A stretch of 64,000 nucleotides of DNA from an uncultured Prevotellaceae bacterium (GCA_902763615.1 CACWSX010000019.1:1-64000), one strand, 5' to 3'. Shown: positions 1 through 9,127, counted from the stretch's first letter. The notes: generated by a model from the letters alone, not told the origin. Translations and numbers: made by a program.

Positions 1-498
1 ACGCTGAACATCACCCTTGCGCTGAGGACCGTCCAGAATCATCTGGTCGCCAGTGTAAGCGTGAACAGTGGTCATGATACCGCTCTGGATAGGAGCGAAA
101 TCGTTCAGAGCCTTGGTCATAGGAGCCAGACAGTTAGTGGTGCAAGAAGCTGCAGAAATAACAGTGTCGGCAGGAGTCAGGGTCTTGTGGTTCACATTGT
201 AAACGATGGTGGGCAGATCGTTACCAGCAGGAGCTGAGATAACAACCTTCTTGGCACCAGCCTGAATGTGAGCAGAAGCCTTCTCCTTAGAAGTATAGAA
301 ACCTGTGCACTCCAGAACAACGTCTACATCCAGCTTACCCCAAGGCAGCTCAGCAGCGTTAGGAATAGCATAGATAGTGATCTTCTTACCATCAACAACG
401 ATGAAATCCTCACCAGCCTCTACACCTTCAGCCTCGAACATCTGACGGAAAGCGAGGCGACCAATACGGCCAAAACCGTTAATTGCAACTTTTGTCAT
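1..498 (-). CDS. gap: Glyceraldehyde-3-phosphate dehydrogenase, N-terminal part, with internal deletion
   Basis: This is the first 166 codons of NAD-dependent GAPDH, the glycolytic enzyme that makes 1,3-bisphosphoglycerate; the rest lies beyond base 1. From the ATG at 498 the minus strand gives the Rossmann start [11 protein letters not shown], then [11 protein letters not shown] and the catalytic loop [12 protein letters not shown], with Cys at residue 119. In the family this Cys is near residue 150. About 33 residues are missing in frame after residue 25 (near base 424), where FEAEG runs directly into [12 protein letters not shown]. From family knowledge, the missing part holds the second beta strand with the acidic residue that contacts the NAD adenosine ribose. 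The reading frame is intact, so this is either a real deletion, a divergent second copy, or an assembly error. Identity is certain; function as an active GAPDH is doubtful. Confidence 0.93.
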   Translation of the reverse strand, partial: MTKVAINGFGRIGRLAFRQMFEAEGVEAGEDFIVVDGKKITIYAIPNAAELPWGKLDVDVVLECTGFYTSKEKASAHIQAGAKKVVISAPAGNDLPTIVYNVNHKTLTPADTVISAASCTTNCLAPMTKALNDFAPIQSGIMTTVHAYTGDQMILDGPQRKGDVQR

Positions 499-579
499 TT
501 TACTTGAATTTAATTGGGTTTATACCTATTATTACTAACTTTTTCGCGTCTTTTTTACACTTTTTTTCGATTTCGGATG

Positions 580-587
580 CAAAGTTA
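580..587 (-). promoter_or_regulatory. -7 box of the gap promoter
   Basis: The minus strand reads TAACTTTG, matching the Bacteroidetes -7 consensus TAnnTTTG, about 80 bases upstream of the gap ATG. No clear -33 TTTG is seen. It lies back to back with the mscL -7 box. Confidence 0.6.
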
Positions 588-599
588 CAAAAAAATTCC

Positions 600-607
600 T
601 ATATTTG
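600..607 (+). promoter_or_regulatory. -7 box of the mscL promoter
   Basis: TATATTTG fits TAnnTTTG and lies 140 bases upstream of mscL. The long leader contains the spacer tag at 630-660 (GTGAAAAGTGAAAAC-type repeats). A -33 element is not evident, so the call rests on one box. Confidence 0.5.
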
Positions 608-629
608 CAGCACAATTCAGTCTTAATTT

Positions 630-660
630 AAGTGAAAAGTGAAAACAGAAAAGTGAAAAC
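630..660. repeat. Intergenic spacer tag of the GTGAAAA type
   Basis: The sequence repeats a GTGAAAA unit three times (AAGTGAAAAGTGAAAAC, then AAAGTGAAAAC). Similar strings occur at 19292-19312 and 21402-21433, always at gene junctions. It sits in the mscL leader. Confidence 0.55.
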
Positions 661-747
661 TGATGTAACTCAAGGCCCCAAGCCGATGATTGTAAAACGA
701 AGATTACAAATTTTACACTAAATAATAAACATTAAACAATTAGCATT

Positions 748-1167
748 ATGGGATTTATTAAAGAATTCAAAGAATTTGCCGTTAAGGGCAACGTTATGGA
801 CATGGCAGTCGGTGTGATCATCGGCGGTGCATTTGGTAAGATTGTGACCTCTTTGGTCAACGACGTTTTAATGCCTATTATTGGCAAGTTAACGGGTGGC
901 ATCAGCTTCACCGATCTCTTCGTCACCCTTAGCGATGGCGAATTCAAAACACTGGCAGCTGCCCAGGAGGCTGGCGCTGCTGTGCTGGCCTACGGACAGT
1001 TCATTCAGAACATCATCGACTTCATCATCATCGCCTTCTGTATCTTCCTGATGATCAAGGGCATGAACAAGCTGAAGAAGAAGGAAGAGCCCGCACCTGA
1101 AGCACCTGCAGGACCCACTCAGGAGGAACTTCTTGCTGAGATCCGTGATCTTCTCAAGAACAAATAA
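748..1167 (+). CDS. mscL: Large-conductance mechanosensitive channel MscL
   Basis: MscL is a homopentameric inner-membrane channel that opens under membrane tension and releases solutes on hypo-osmotic shock. The 139-residue product is the usual length. It begins with the amphipathic helix [20 protein letters not shown] and a first membrane helix with the GxxxGxAFGKIV pore pattern (about residues 15-45). A periplasmic loop follows (about 46-80), then a second helix ([20 protein letters not shown], about 85-107) and a charged cytoplasmic tail with a short helix at the end. It is monocistronic: its own -7 box lies upstream and a strong hairpin begins 6 bases after the stop. The family motifs make the call secure. 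Confidence 0.97.
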   Translation: MGFIKEFKEFAVKGNVMDMAVGVIIGGAFGKIVTSLVNDVLMPIIGKLTGGISFTDLFVTLSDGEFKTLAAAQEAGAAVLAYGQFIQNIIDFIIIAFCIFLMIKGMNKLKKKEEPAPEAPAGPTQEELLAEIRDLLKNK

Positions 1168-1172
1168 AAATT

Positions 1173-1206
1173 AAAAATCCCCGCCAGCTAGGCGGGGATT
1201 TTTTTA
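1173..1206. terminator. Bidirectional terminator between mscL and guaA
   Basis: A 13-bp perfect stem (1173-1185 with 1191-1203) has a GC core CCCCGCC/GGCGGGG and loop AGCTA, with A and T runs on both sides. It ends mscL on the plus strand and guaA on the minus strand; the guaA stop codon lies inside its T run. Confidence 0.92.
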
Positions 1207-2811
1207 TTCCCATTCGATGGTTGCAGGTGGCTTCGAAGAGATGTCGTAACAGACGCGATTCACACCTCGCACCTTATTGATAATCTCGTTGCTGACCTTG
1301 GCCATGAAGTCATAAGGCAGATGCGCCCAATCGGCTGTCATGGCATCCGTCGAGGTGACAGCACGCAGAGCCACAGGATGCTCGTAAGTACGCTCATCAC
1401 CCATTACACCGACAGAACGAACCGTTGAGAGCAGAATGGCACCAGCCTGCCAGATCTGATCATACAGCGATACTTCAATCGTACCATCCGTCATATCAGC
1501 AGGTACACCAGCAGCTAACACCTTACGGGCCTCTTCGCCAGAGAGTTTCACTTTGTAATCGCGAAGCCCGCGGATATAGATATCATCGGCATCCTGCAGA
1601 ACACGCACCTTCTCGGGGGTGATGTCACCCAAGATACGCACGGCCAGACCTGGACCTGGGAAAGGATGGCGCGTGATCAAATGCTCAGGCATCCCTAACT
1701 GACGCCCCACACGACGCACCTCATCCTTGAACAACCACTTCAGCGGTTCGCAGAGCTGCAGATGCATCTCCTTGGGCAGGCCGCCCACATTATGATGGCT
1801 CTTGATCACTTTGCCAGTAATATTCAGGCTCTCAATACGGTCAGGATAGATTGTACCCTGAGCCAACCACTTGGCATCGGTAATTTTCTTCGCCTCAGCA
1901 TTAAACACTTCCACAAAGTCACGGCCGATAATTTTACGCTTCTGTTCAGGGTCGGAAACGCCGGCCAAATCAGCAAAGAACTTCTCACTGGCATCGACAC
2001 CTATCACATTGAGGCCCAACACTTTGTAGTCGTTCATCACTTGCGTAAACTCATTCTTACGGAGCATGCCATGATCCACGAAGATACAAGTAAGGTTCTT
2101 GCCAATGGCCTTATTCAACAGAACGGCAGCAACAGAAGAGTCGACACCGCCACTAAGGCCCAAGATGACGCGATCCTCACCCAACTGCGCCTTTAACTCA
2201 GCCACTGTCGAGTCGACAAACGATGCAGCACTCCACTCCTGCCTGGATCCGCAGATATCTACCACGAAGTTCTTCAGGAGTTGCGTGCCCTGTAATGTAT
2301 GGAACACCTCAGGATGGAACTGCACAGCCCAGACAGGCTGCTTGGTTGAAGCAAAGGCAGCATTCTTCACATCCTTCGTCGAACCAATCACCTCGAAGTC
2401 GGCTGGGATAGCCGTAATGGTGTCACCATGACTCATCCAGACCTGCGAACCCCTCTCGAAGCCCTTGAAAAGAGGATTGTCGAGATTAATGGTTTCGAGG
2501 TTAGCACGTCCGTACTCACGGGAATCGGCCTTCTCCACCTTACCACCGAGGGTATGGGAGATGAACTGTGCACCATAGCAGATGCCCAGCACTGGCAAAC
2601 GCCCCACAAACTGCGACAAATCGACCTTGAAAGCCTCCGGATCATGCACGCTATAAGGCGAGCCGCTGAGTATCACGCCAATCACCGAGGGATCATCCTT
2701 CGGAAACTTGTTGTAAGGCATGATCTCACAGAAGGTGTCAAGCTCACGTACACGACGACCAATCAACTGCGTCGTCTGTGAGCCGAAATCTAAAATAATG
2801 ATCTTTTGCAT
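1204..2811 (-). CDS. guaA: GMP synthase (glutamine-hydrolysing)
   Basis: This cytoplasmic enzyme of guanine nucleotide synthesis converts XMP to GMP using ATP and glutamine-derived ammonia. The 535 residues carry the class I glutamine amidotransferase domain (LGICYGAQ with Cys78, QFHPEV with His166 and Glu168). Next come the ATP pyrophosphatase domain with P-loop SGGVDS (220-225) and the dimerisation domain ending in the typical [18 protein letters not shown] is the conserved signature near residue 380. No residue appears missing. It lies 17 bases downstream of a MurU-like nucleotidyltransferase gene in the same direction and is probably co-transcribed with it. Confidence 0.97.
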   Translation of the reverse strand: MQKIIILDFGSQTTQLIGRRVRELDTFCEIMPYNKFPKDDPSVIGVILSGSPYSVHDPEAFKVDLSQFVGRLPVLGICYGAQFISHTLGGKVEKADSREYGRANLETINLDNPLFKGFERGSQVWMSHGDTITAIPADFEVIGSTKDVKNAAFASTKQPVWAVQFHPEVFHTLQGTQLLKNFVVDICGSRQEWSAASFVDSTVAELKAQLGEDRVILGLSGGVDSSVAAVLLNKAIGKNLTCIFVDHGMLRKNEFTQVMNDYKVLGLNVIGVDASEKFFADLAGVSDPEQKRKIIGRDFVEVFNAEAKKITDAKWLAQGTIYPDRIESLNITGKVIKSHHNVGGLPKEMHLQLCEPLKWLFKDEVRRVGRQLGMPEHLITRHPFPGPGLAVRILGDITPEKVRVLQDADDIYIRGLRDYKVKLSGEEARKVLAAGVPADMTDGTIEVSLYDQIWQAGAILLSTVRSVGVMGDERTYEHPVALRAVTSTDAMTADWAHLPYDFMAKVSNEIINKVRGVNRVCYDISSKPPATIEWE

Positions 2812-2828
2812 TATATATTAATTATGTA

Positions 2829-3584
2829 TTAATGTTCTTTGACGAAAGCCTCCGCTGCCTGAAGCGAGTCGAGCTTACCCACATCAATCATCTCCAGATC
2901 GTTTTTCACCAATCCCACGATTCTGGAACGATGACAGACAGAGAGGTAGAAATCGATGATACTGAACTTATCGGGAAAGCGGTCCATCAACGGGAATAGT
3001 CGCGGTGAGAAGGAGTGGATGCCACTGAAAGCAAACATGTGGAGTTCCTCACCATGCTGTGACAGACCCGTACGACGTACATACTCATAGGGCGACTTCA
3101 CTTCACCCGTCTCGATGTTCTTCCAGCCCATCAGCCGCATACCATTGTCGAAAAGCAGATAGCGCTTGGTCTGGCGCTTGCTCACCAAGAGCACGGCATC
3201 CTCATCGGCCTGATGCTGGTTGGCAAACCAGTTGTAGTCCACATTGTCGAGGATGTCCACATTGTGTATCAGGATAGGCTCGTTAGGATCAAACAGGGGC
3301 GCAGCCTTCTTCAGTCCCCCACCCGTCTCCAGCAGCATCTCCGTCTCGTCGCTGAACCTGACAAGTCGGCCATAATCCTGCTCTGCCACATAGGCCTCGA
3401 TATCTTTGGCAAAATGGTGCACATTGACCACAAAGTCCCTATAGCCGAAAGAGAGCAGACGCCCGATGGTACGACCAATCAGCGTCTCACCTCCCACAGG
3501 AATCAGTGCCTTGGGTTTCGTGTCTGTCAGCGGTTTGAGCCGTGTACCCAGACCTGCTGCGAATATCATCGCCTGTTTTGCCAT
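2829..3584 (-). CDS. MurU-like sugar-1-phosphate nucleotidyltransferase
   Basis: The 251-residue protein has the nucleotidyltransferase signature AAGLGTRLKPLTDTKPKAL near its start and the ETGGGLKKA motif typical of MurU-type enzymes. MurU makes UDP-MurNAc from MurNAc-1-phosphate in peptidoglycan recycling; the exact sugar here is inferred. I place the start at 3584 (MAKQAMIFAAG) because the reading frame's further upstream part is AT-rich and does not fit the family. Its expected partner, an AmgK-like sugar kinase, is present about 25 kb away (28501-30090). The gene is followed by guaA after 17 bases. The fold is sure; the substrate is not. Confidence 0.85.
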   Translation of the reverse strand: MAKQAMIFAAGLGTRLKPLTDTKPKALIPVGGETLIGRTIGRLLSFGYRDFVVNVHHFAKDIEAYVAEQDYGRLVRFSDETEMLLETGGGLKKAAPLFDPNEPILIHNVDILDNVDYNWFANQHQADEDAVLLVSKRQTKRYLLFDNGMRLMGWKNIETGEVKSPYEYVRRTGLSQHGEELHMFAFSGIHSFSPRLFPLMDRFPDKFSIIDFYLSVCHRSRIVGLVKNDLEMIDVGKLDSLQAAEAFVKEH

Positions 3585-3717
3585 TTTTATCGTCTTTACG
3601 AATAGCGACTGCAAAATTACACAAAAATAGCGAGAACACAAAACAATCAATAGGAAATCTTCTTAAAACGAAAGTTAAAAAAAAGACGCATCTTAGTGGG
3701 ATTCGAAGAAAAATGAT

Positions 3718-3725
3718 TAACTTTG
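3718..3725 (+). promoter_or_regulatory. -7 box upstream of the CotH-family gene
   Basis: TAACTTTG matches TAnnTTTG 40 bases before the ATG at 3765. It is divergent from the nucleotidyltransferase gene. No -33 TTTG is obvious. Confidence 0.55.
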
Positions 3726-3764
3726 CACCCACAACTATAACATAATGTTTAATATACATTAAAA

Positions 3765-6401
3765 ATGAAACAAAACTTATTATTGCTATTCGCACTTTGC
3801 GGTATCAGTTACGCACACGCTCAGGATAACAAAGGATTGATTATCAACGAGATTATGCAGTCGAATGTCGAATGTATCATGGACGACATTCATGAATTCC
3901 CTGACTCTTGGGTTGAGTTGTACAACGCCAGCGACGCAGAAGTCAACCTCAAGGACTACCAGATCAGCAACAAAGATAACCCTGATAAGGCATGGCAGCT
4001 GCCCGACAAGACCATTGCCCCCGATGGCTACGTCATCATCTATTGCGACAAGGAAGGATTAGAGAACAATCGTCTCCACGCCGATTTCCGTTTGGAATCA
4101 GGAAAAGATGGTGCTCTGTATCTTTATAAAGGCAAAGAGATTGTAGATCAATTGACAGGTCTTTCAAAGATGCCCGCCCCCGATATCGCCTATGGTCGCG
4201 AGACTAACGGTTCAGACAAATGGGGCTATCAGCTCACACCAACACCAGGCAAGAAAAATGCTGGAGGGACTTGCGATGCAAAACACATTTTAGGTGCACC
4301 AAAATTCAGCGAGGGAGGCCGTGTTACAACAGGCAATACCACTATCAAGCTAGAACTTAGCCTGCCAGATAATGCTCCCGAAGATGCCTATATCACCTAT
4401 ACCACCAACGGCAGTGAACCAACAGTCAACACGTCTACCACCTGCAAAAAGTATTCAACAGCCATCAACATTACCAAAACGACGGTTATCCGTGCTAAAG
4501 TATTCTGCGAGGGTTGGCTATCACCTAAGAGTACTGCTCAGTCGTATATCTTTTTCAAAGATAGAGATATGACGAAGATGACTCTTCCCGTGGTGTCAAT
4601 TCAGACCAATGACGAATACCTTAACAGCGAAGCTATAGGAATTTTAAATAGTAAAAATAATAGTAGCAAGTCTAACAAACACGATTGGCGTCGTCCGATC
4701 AATCTGGAGTTTTTCCCAGTTGAAGGTGAGGCTAGTGCAATCAACCAACTTGGCGAAACCCGTGTACAAGGAGGCCAATCGCGTGAACATGAACTAAAGT
4801 CAATGGCTATCTATGCCAACAAACGTTTCGACCCAGATCACAAACGCTTTGAATATGTGTTCTTCCCCGACCAAAAACCCGATGTCAAGGATTTCAAATC
4901 GTTTTCCCTTCGCAATGGAGGTAACGATTTCAAAGATTTGTTCTTCCGTGATGCTATCATCCAACGCACAATGGCAAAGCACATCGACCTTGATTGGCAG
5001 GCATGCCGTTCTGCAGTCGTCTATATCAACGGCGAGTATATGGGTATGCTCAACATCCGCGAGCGTTCCAATGAGGACAATATCTACAGCAATTACAACG
5101 GTCTAGAGGATCTTGATTTGTATGAAATTTCACATGAAAAGGTTTATAACGTAGATAAGTATATTGAGGAATTGAAAGAAGGCGACGAAAAATTCTATGA
5201 AGCTTTCAAGAAGTTCTATAGTGAAAAAGGCCATACTTTGGAAGAATACGAGGAGTGGATGGATGTCAGTGAATTCTTGAATGTCATGGTTCTAAACCTC
5301 TTTTATGGCAATCTGGACTTCCCTGGCAACAACCTTGTTTTCTGGCGTCCTAACGATAAAGACACAAAATCTGGCCTACCGAAAATCTGGCGTGTTATAC
5401 TAAAAGACACCGACTATAGTATTGGGCTCTATGGACAGCAAGAAACTCAAAACAATTACAATACCTTCAAATTAATCTATAATCCCCGTGCTTCTAGTAA
5501 TTCTTGGGCCTATTCTGAAGTGGCTACCAAGCTATTCCGTATCATGATGGAAAACGAAGACCTGCGTCAGATGTTTATCGACAAGTGTTGCGTCTATATG
5601 GGTGACTTTATGAACGGAAAGGGAACCGGCGAAATGATAGATATCATAAAAGAAGAGGTAATAGATGAGTTCGTTGCCCACCGCAACAAGTACAATCCTG
5701 GATGGGGTGGAGGCTGGCCTGGTGGTGGAGGCTGGCCTGGTGGAGGCTGGCCTGGTGGTGGAGGCCAGAACAACAACCGTAACGACATTGAGAACAAATT
5801 CAACAATGCCAAAACATGGGTAGAAGGACGTACCAACTACTTCTACAATTTCTTAGCTGGAGATTACTCTGGTTTCGATACAAAATGGAATAATCTTGGC
5901 ACAGCCAAGGCTGTGACTGTCAACAAAAATGTCAATGAGAATAATATGCCAGCGACTGTTGCAATTAATGGCATTGAACTTACCAAGGGAATATTCAATG
6001 GAAAACTCTTCCCCAACCGTATGTACACCATTTCTGCTACAGCTCCTGAGGGTCAAATTGTAAAAGGTTGGAAAGTAACTAAGAACGGACAAACGAGTAC
6101 TGTTGAAGGCAGCAAATACGTGTTTACATTAGACGCCAGCACCAATTCCCTAGCTATCGAAGCTCTTCTTGACGTGGGTAATGGCATTGACAACGCAGTC
6201 GCTTATGGTTGGCAGTGGAAACGCACTGTTGGGGGTATCAACGTCACGAATGTTCCTGATGGTGAGAAGGTTAGCCTCTACGACCTGCGTGGTGTATTAC
6301 TCGAGGAGGCCATCTCCGACGGCAGCAACATCTTCCTGCCCGCAACCGCTGGTCAGCTCTACATCTTGAAGGTTGGCAGCGAGTCCGTAAAGATTATGTA
6401 A
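3765..6401 (+). CDS. Secreted CotH-family protein with lamin-tail and chitobiase-like domains
   Basis: The 878-residue protein begins with a signal peptide (cleavage near SYAHA-QDN). Residues about 25-165 resemble a lamin-tail domain (IINEIMQSN, DSWVELYNAS, DGYVIIYC). About 190-270 resembles the chitobiase C-terminal domain (ITYTTNGSEPTVNTS). A CotH-type atypical kinase domain follows to about residue 640, with GETRVQGGQSR, SFSLRNGGND, YMGMLNIRERSNEDNI and the acidic motif KDTDYS. CotH proteins in spores phosphorylate other proteins; the target here is unknown. A Gly/Trp/Pro repeat (about residues 645-667) interrupts the C-terminal part. The end (VSLYDLRGVLL to VKIM) resembles a type IX secretion sorting domain. 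A 15-bp hairpin follows the stop. Confidence 0.85.
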   Translation: MKQNLLLLFALCGISYAHAQDNKGLIINEIMQSNVECIMDDIHEFPDSWVELYNASDAEVNLKDYQISNKDNPDKAWQLPDKTIAPDGYVIIYCDKEGLENNRLHADFRLESGKDGALYLYKGKEIVDQLTGLSKMPAPDIAYGRETNGSDKWGYQLTPTPGKKNAGGTCDAKHILGAPKFSEGGRVTTGNTTIKLELSLPDNAPEDAYITYTTNGSEPTVNTSTTCKKYSTAINITKTTVIRAKVFCEGWLSPKSTAQSYIFFKDRDMTKMTLPVVSIQTNDEYLNSEAIGILNSKNNSSKSNKHDWRRPINLEFFPVEGEASAINQLGETRVQGGQSREHELKSMAIYANKRFDPDHKRFEYVFFPDQKPDVKDFKSFSLRNGGNDFKDLFFRDAIIQRTMAKHIDLDWQACRSAVVYINGEYMGMLNIRERSNEDNIYSNYNGLEDLDLYEISHEKVYNVDKYIEELKEGDEKFYEAFKKFYSEKGHTLEEYEEWMDVSEFLNVMVLNLFYGNLDFPGNNLVFWRPNDKDTKSGLPKIWRVILKDTDYSIGLYGQQETQNNYNTFKLIYNPRASSNSWAYSEVATKLFRIMMENEDLRQMFIDKCCVYMGDFMNGKGTGEMIDIIKEEVIDEFVAHRNKYNPGWGGGWPGGGGWPGGGWPGGGGQNNNRNDIENKFNNAKTWVEGRTNYFYNFLAGDYSGFDTKWNNLGTAKAVTVNKNVNENNMPATVAINGIELTKGIFNGKLFPNRMYTISATAPEGQIVKGWKVTKNGQTSTVEGSKYVFTLDASTNSLAIEALLDVGNGIDNAVAYGWQWKRTVGGINVTNVPDGEKVSLYDLRGVLLEEAISDGSNIFLPATAGQLYILKVGSESVKIM
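5695..5768 (+). repeat. In-frame Gly-Trp-Pro repeat
   Basis: Tandem near-copies of GGTGGAGGCTGGCCT encode repeats of GGGWPGG inside the CotH-family protein. The segment is a low-complexity insert with no counterpart in the CotH fold and may vary in length by slippage. Confidence 0.8.
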
Positions 6402-6421
6402 ACCACATTATCACTCTACAT

Positions 6422-6457
6422 AGCGGAGGCACTTATCACCAAATAAGTGCCTCCGCT
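6422..6457 (+). terminator. Hairpin after the CotH-family gene
   Basis: A perfect 15-bp stem (6422-6436 with 6443-6457) has loop CACCAA and starts 20 bases after the stop. The T tract after it is weak, so termination may be partial. Confidence 0.75.
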
Positions 6458-6558
6458 TATTCAATAAGGTCTACTTTGTATTTCCAGATTGTGTGACTTA
6501 GAAAGTAGTTTTTTAGCCAAATATCTTAACATTTGACTACTTTATAAAACTAAAATCA

Positions 6559-6712
6559 CTTAACTGGGAAAAGAAAAAACCTTAACTGAAACATAAAAAG
6601 CAATGAACTGATAAAGAAAATCCGCTTACCTAGAAAATTAAATTCTCTTAACTATAAACAGAAAAACACTTAACTAGAAATCAAAATACACTTAACTAGA
6701 AATTCTTTCGCA
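6559..6712. repeat. Seven tandem 22-bp repeats with a CTTAACT core
   Basis: Units start at exactly 6559, 6581, 6603, 6625, 6647, 6669 and 6691, a constant 22-bp period. Each begins with CTTAACT (ATGAACT in unit 3, CTTACCT in unit 4), usually followed by AGAAA and an A-rich half. A degraded eighth unit may precede at 6537. The array lies between two converging genes and makes up most of an otherwise gene-free 440-base interval. Confidence 0.88.
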
Positions 6713-6763
6713 GAAAATAATTTCTTAAAAAGTATTAAAGCGCAAAAAACAAAATACTTCATC

Positions 6764-6799
6764 AAAAAAGGGGAGATGAGCCTGTCGGCGCACCTCCCC
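6764..6799 (-). terminator. Rho-independent terminator of the 6842-8935 gene
   Basis: Read on the minus strand, GGGGAGGTG pairs with CATCTCCCC (one G-U pair) and is followed by TTTTTT. Its position 40 bases after the stop matches the terminator of the paralogous gene upstream. Confidence 0.88.
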
Positions 6800-6841
6800 A
6801 AGGATGGTTGATAATAACTTAGTTTCTAAAGATATATTTCT

Positions 6842-8935
6842 TTACTTCTGGATAAGCTTCTTACCGTTCTTGATAACGAGACCCTTATAAGAAGCATCCA
6901 CACGCTGACCTGAGAGGTTGTAGATATAACCATTGTCAACCTTAACAGCCTTCACAGGAGTAATACCTGCCAGTGTCTCTGCAGTTCCCAAAGTGATGTT
7001 GTAGACATAATACCAACCCGCATTAGAAAGAGCGAGCTTAGTCTGAACGGTCTTACCATCAGCGAATGAAATACCAGAATCAGGATTGTTCCAAACTTTC
7101 ACGTCGATGGTCTTCTTGTCTGCATCGTAAGAATCCTCATCGAAGAACAACTGGACACCCATATCATCCTCAATATACTGACCCTTGCCATCAACGAAGC
7201 CACCATCGCTCCAAGTCAGGTAACCGCTAGAAACTTCTGTAGGATCTGCCTCAGGATCATCAGGATCAGCCTGCATGTAGAACAGTTTCAAGCCATCATT
7301 AGCGCTAGGTTTCTGCAGGAAGCTAACGTCCTCAAGCTCAAATGTAGTCAGCATCGGTGTCAGGTCAATCGGTGTAGCCTGCTCTTCTTCACCCTCATTA
7401 ATAGGTAACTTGAGATCCTCTGGCGTACCGAGCGTACGGTCTGCTGTAGTCACATACTTCTCAGTGAATGAGAACTCATCAACGATCAGATAGAAATTAT
7501 TGTCTTCACCCTCCAAAGGAACGCAGTCGAAGGTAATGGTCTGACAGCCTATGGTAGCCCCAGGATTAATATCTTTTGAAGTTGTAGGCTTACCTACACC
7601 ACTAGGAATAACCTTCTTAGTTGCATCAGTAACACTCTCAAAATCACCTAACTCAAATGTAGTCCAGTCCGTAGAGATGGGGAATGCGCTCTCATTTCCG
7701 AATGTGTTATAATCCTTATATTGACCAGGGCCATAATGGGCCTGTGTACCAAGAGAAGTAGGTTTATCAGCCTTTGCCTTGAACTTAAACCTATACTTCT
7801 CACCTGGAACCATCTTGTGAAGTGTAGATACGAAGAACTGGCAAGTCCATCTTGCAGGAGCGCTAGTGCCAATATATGTATCATCATTCCAATAGTAACG
7901 CTTTACCATAGCGGGGGTGCCATCATCATTAAACTTCGGCTCTCCACCCTCAATGGTATCCTGCTCTTCTACAATCTTATAACCCTTAACAGGTACATGC
8001 ACAGCCATCACACCGGGCTCACCAGGAACCTCGACAACGTCTGCGGGCCATTGCTGCTCTCCTTCAGGTTTATTAAGGTCCTGAAGCGTATAGTTAGTAC
8101 ACTCAAATGGCTTTTCTACATTTTTACCATTCTCGTTAACTATTCCTATACCTTTGATATTATCTTTAGAATAAACGCCTCTTCTCATGAAGTTAATCCA
8201 CTGACCGGCATCACTGCCATCGTCCTCTTTAGGATCTCTGATCTGCAGTTTGATGTCATCGAAATAGATCACATTGGCGTCCTCATCCGTACAAAGGTTG
8301 AAAGCAATGCTCTGGAAGAGACCATTATCACCACTAGCTCGTGACTCTGTAACCAGTTCACCATCCACCTTAACGGTCGTCCATTCGGTAGTATAATTAA
8401 TATTTCCAAATGCATTTGCATCAATGTATTTACCTGGCGTGGTATGGTTCTGTGTCTCAAAACTACCATCTCTGTCAGCCTTAACTCTTAATTGCAGACG
8501 AATCTCTTTACCTGCAGGAATGGGAGCTGTAGCATAAATAAAGAACTGGCAGTCCCAAGAGCCGTAAGTACCTTCATTACCTGTGTAGTCTTTTGTCAAA
8601 TTACCAGCAGCTTCACCTTCTGCTCTCGCGCGAATGACAACCTTTGCACAGTGATTGGTCGGATCGGCAGGATCCTCAACAATAGTAGTAGTACCTCTTT
8701 GCTGTTTGGTCTGGTCGCCAGGCCACTCGTGTACCCAGAAAGAGTTCCACTTATCCGCTGTAATACTTGCGAAATCGTAATCCTCGGCATATCCTCCAGC
8801 CTCAGTACCCCACTGCTCATAAGCAGGCACTGTACCTTCGAAGTCTCCATTGACTACGATATTCGTCCATGTTTTCTGCGCGAAGGCTGAGCCTGCGAAC
8901 AGAGCACCAACTAATAGAGTAAATAGTTTCTTCAT
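6842..8935 (-). CDS. Secreted carbohydrate-binding-like protein, paralog A
   Basis: The 697-residue protein has a signal peptide (cleavage after SAFA), then two similar modules of about 200 residues. Each has the pattern NGDFEG or equivalent, WxCQFFI/V, FKAKAD, TPGKY or GPGQY, and a FDDIKL or VDEFSF end, which resembles galactose-binding-like or CBM4/9-like beta sandwiches. After a third beta-rich region, the C-terminus (YIYNLSGQRVDASYKGLVIKN) is a tail common in secreted Prevotella proteins. No catalytic motif is visible. It is a clear paralog of the product of 9197-11158, from which it is separated by a terminator and its own promoter. The binding target is unknown. Confidence 0.85.
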   Translation of the reverse strand: MKKLFTLLVGALFAGSAFAQKTWTNIVVNGDFEGTVPAYEQWGTEAGGYAEDYDFASITADKWNSFWVHEWPGDQTKQQRGTTTIVEDPADPTNHCAKVVIRARAEGEAAGNLTKDYTGNEGTYGSWDCQFFIYATAPIPAGKEIRLQLRVKADRDGSFETQNHTTPGKYIDANAFGNINYTTEWTTVKVDGELVTESRASGDNGLFQSIAFNLCTDEDANVIYFDDIKLQIRDPKEDDGSDAGQWINFMRRGVYSKDNIKGIGIVNENGKNVEKPFECTNYTLQDLNKPEGEQQWPADVVEVPGEPGVMAVHVPVKGYKIVEEQDTIEGGEPKFNDDGTPAMVKRYYWNDDTYIGTSAPARWTCQFFVSTLHKMVPGEKYRFKFKAKADKPTSLGTQAHYGPGQYKDYNTFGNESAFPISTDWTTFELGDFESVTDATKKVIPSGVGKPTTSKDINPGATIGCQTITFDCVPLEGEDNNFYLIVDEFSFTEKYVTTADRTLGTPEDLKLPINEGEEEQATPIDLTPMLTTFELEDVSFLQKPSANDGLKLFYMQADPDDPEADPTEVSSGYLTWSDGGFVDGKGQYIEDDMGVQLFFDEDSYDADKKTIDVKVWNNPDSGISFADGKTVQTKLALSNAGWYYVYNITLGTAETLAGITPVKAVKVDNGYIYNLSGQRVDASYKGLVIKNGKKLIQK

Positions 8936-9027
8936 AAATAAATAAAATTAGTTAATAATAAATTAAATAATGAGTAATTTTACATTCGAATTCAGTCCAA
9001 AACTTTTTGTTTTTGTTTATTCAAGTG

Positions 9028-9035
9028 CAAAATTA
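9028..9035 (-). promoter_or_regulatory. -7 box of the 6842-8935 gene
   Basis: TAATTTTG on the minus strand fits TAnnTTTG and lies 92 bases upstream of the start. The same octamer with the same flanks occurs at 11302-11309 before the paralog. Confidence 0.75.
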
Positions 9036-9064
9036 GTGCATTTTAAAGAAAAAGGCTTTGCGAT

Positions 9065-9092
9065 ATGTAACACGAACATTATAAAATGTAAC
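9065..9092 (-). promoter_or_regulatory. Direct-repeat site (ATGTAAC, 21-bp spacing) before paralog A
   Basis: Two ATGTAAC copies (plus-strand reading) start 21 bp apart, at 9065 and 9086. They lie exactly 29 bases upstream of the -7 box, as does the matching site at 11339-11366, which suggests an activator site on one face of the helix. Confidence 0.6.
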
Positions 9093-9127
9093 CGATTAAA
9101 AATTTGATAGAATTAACAATAACACAC

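Noticed and set aside
6559..6712. CRISPR array as an explanation of the 22-bp repeats
   Set aside because: There are no unique spacers, the units are contiguous and degenerate, and no cas gene is present.
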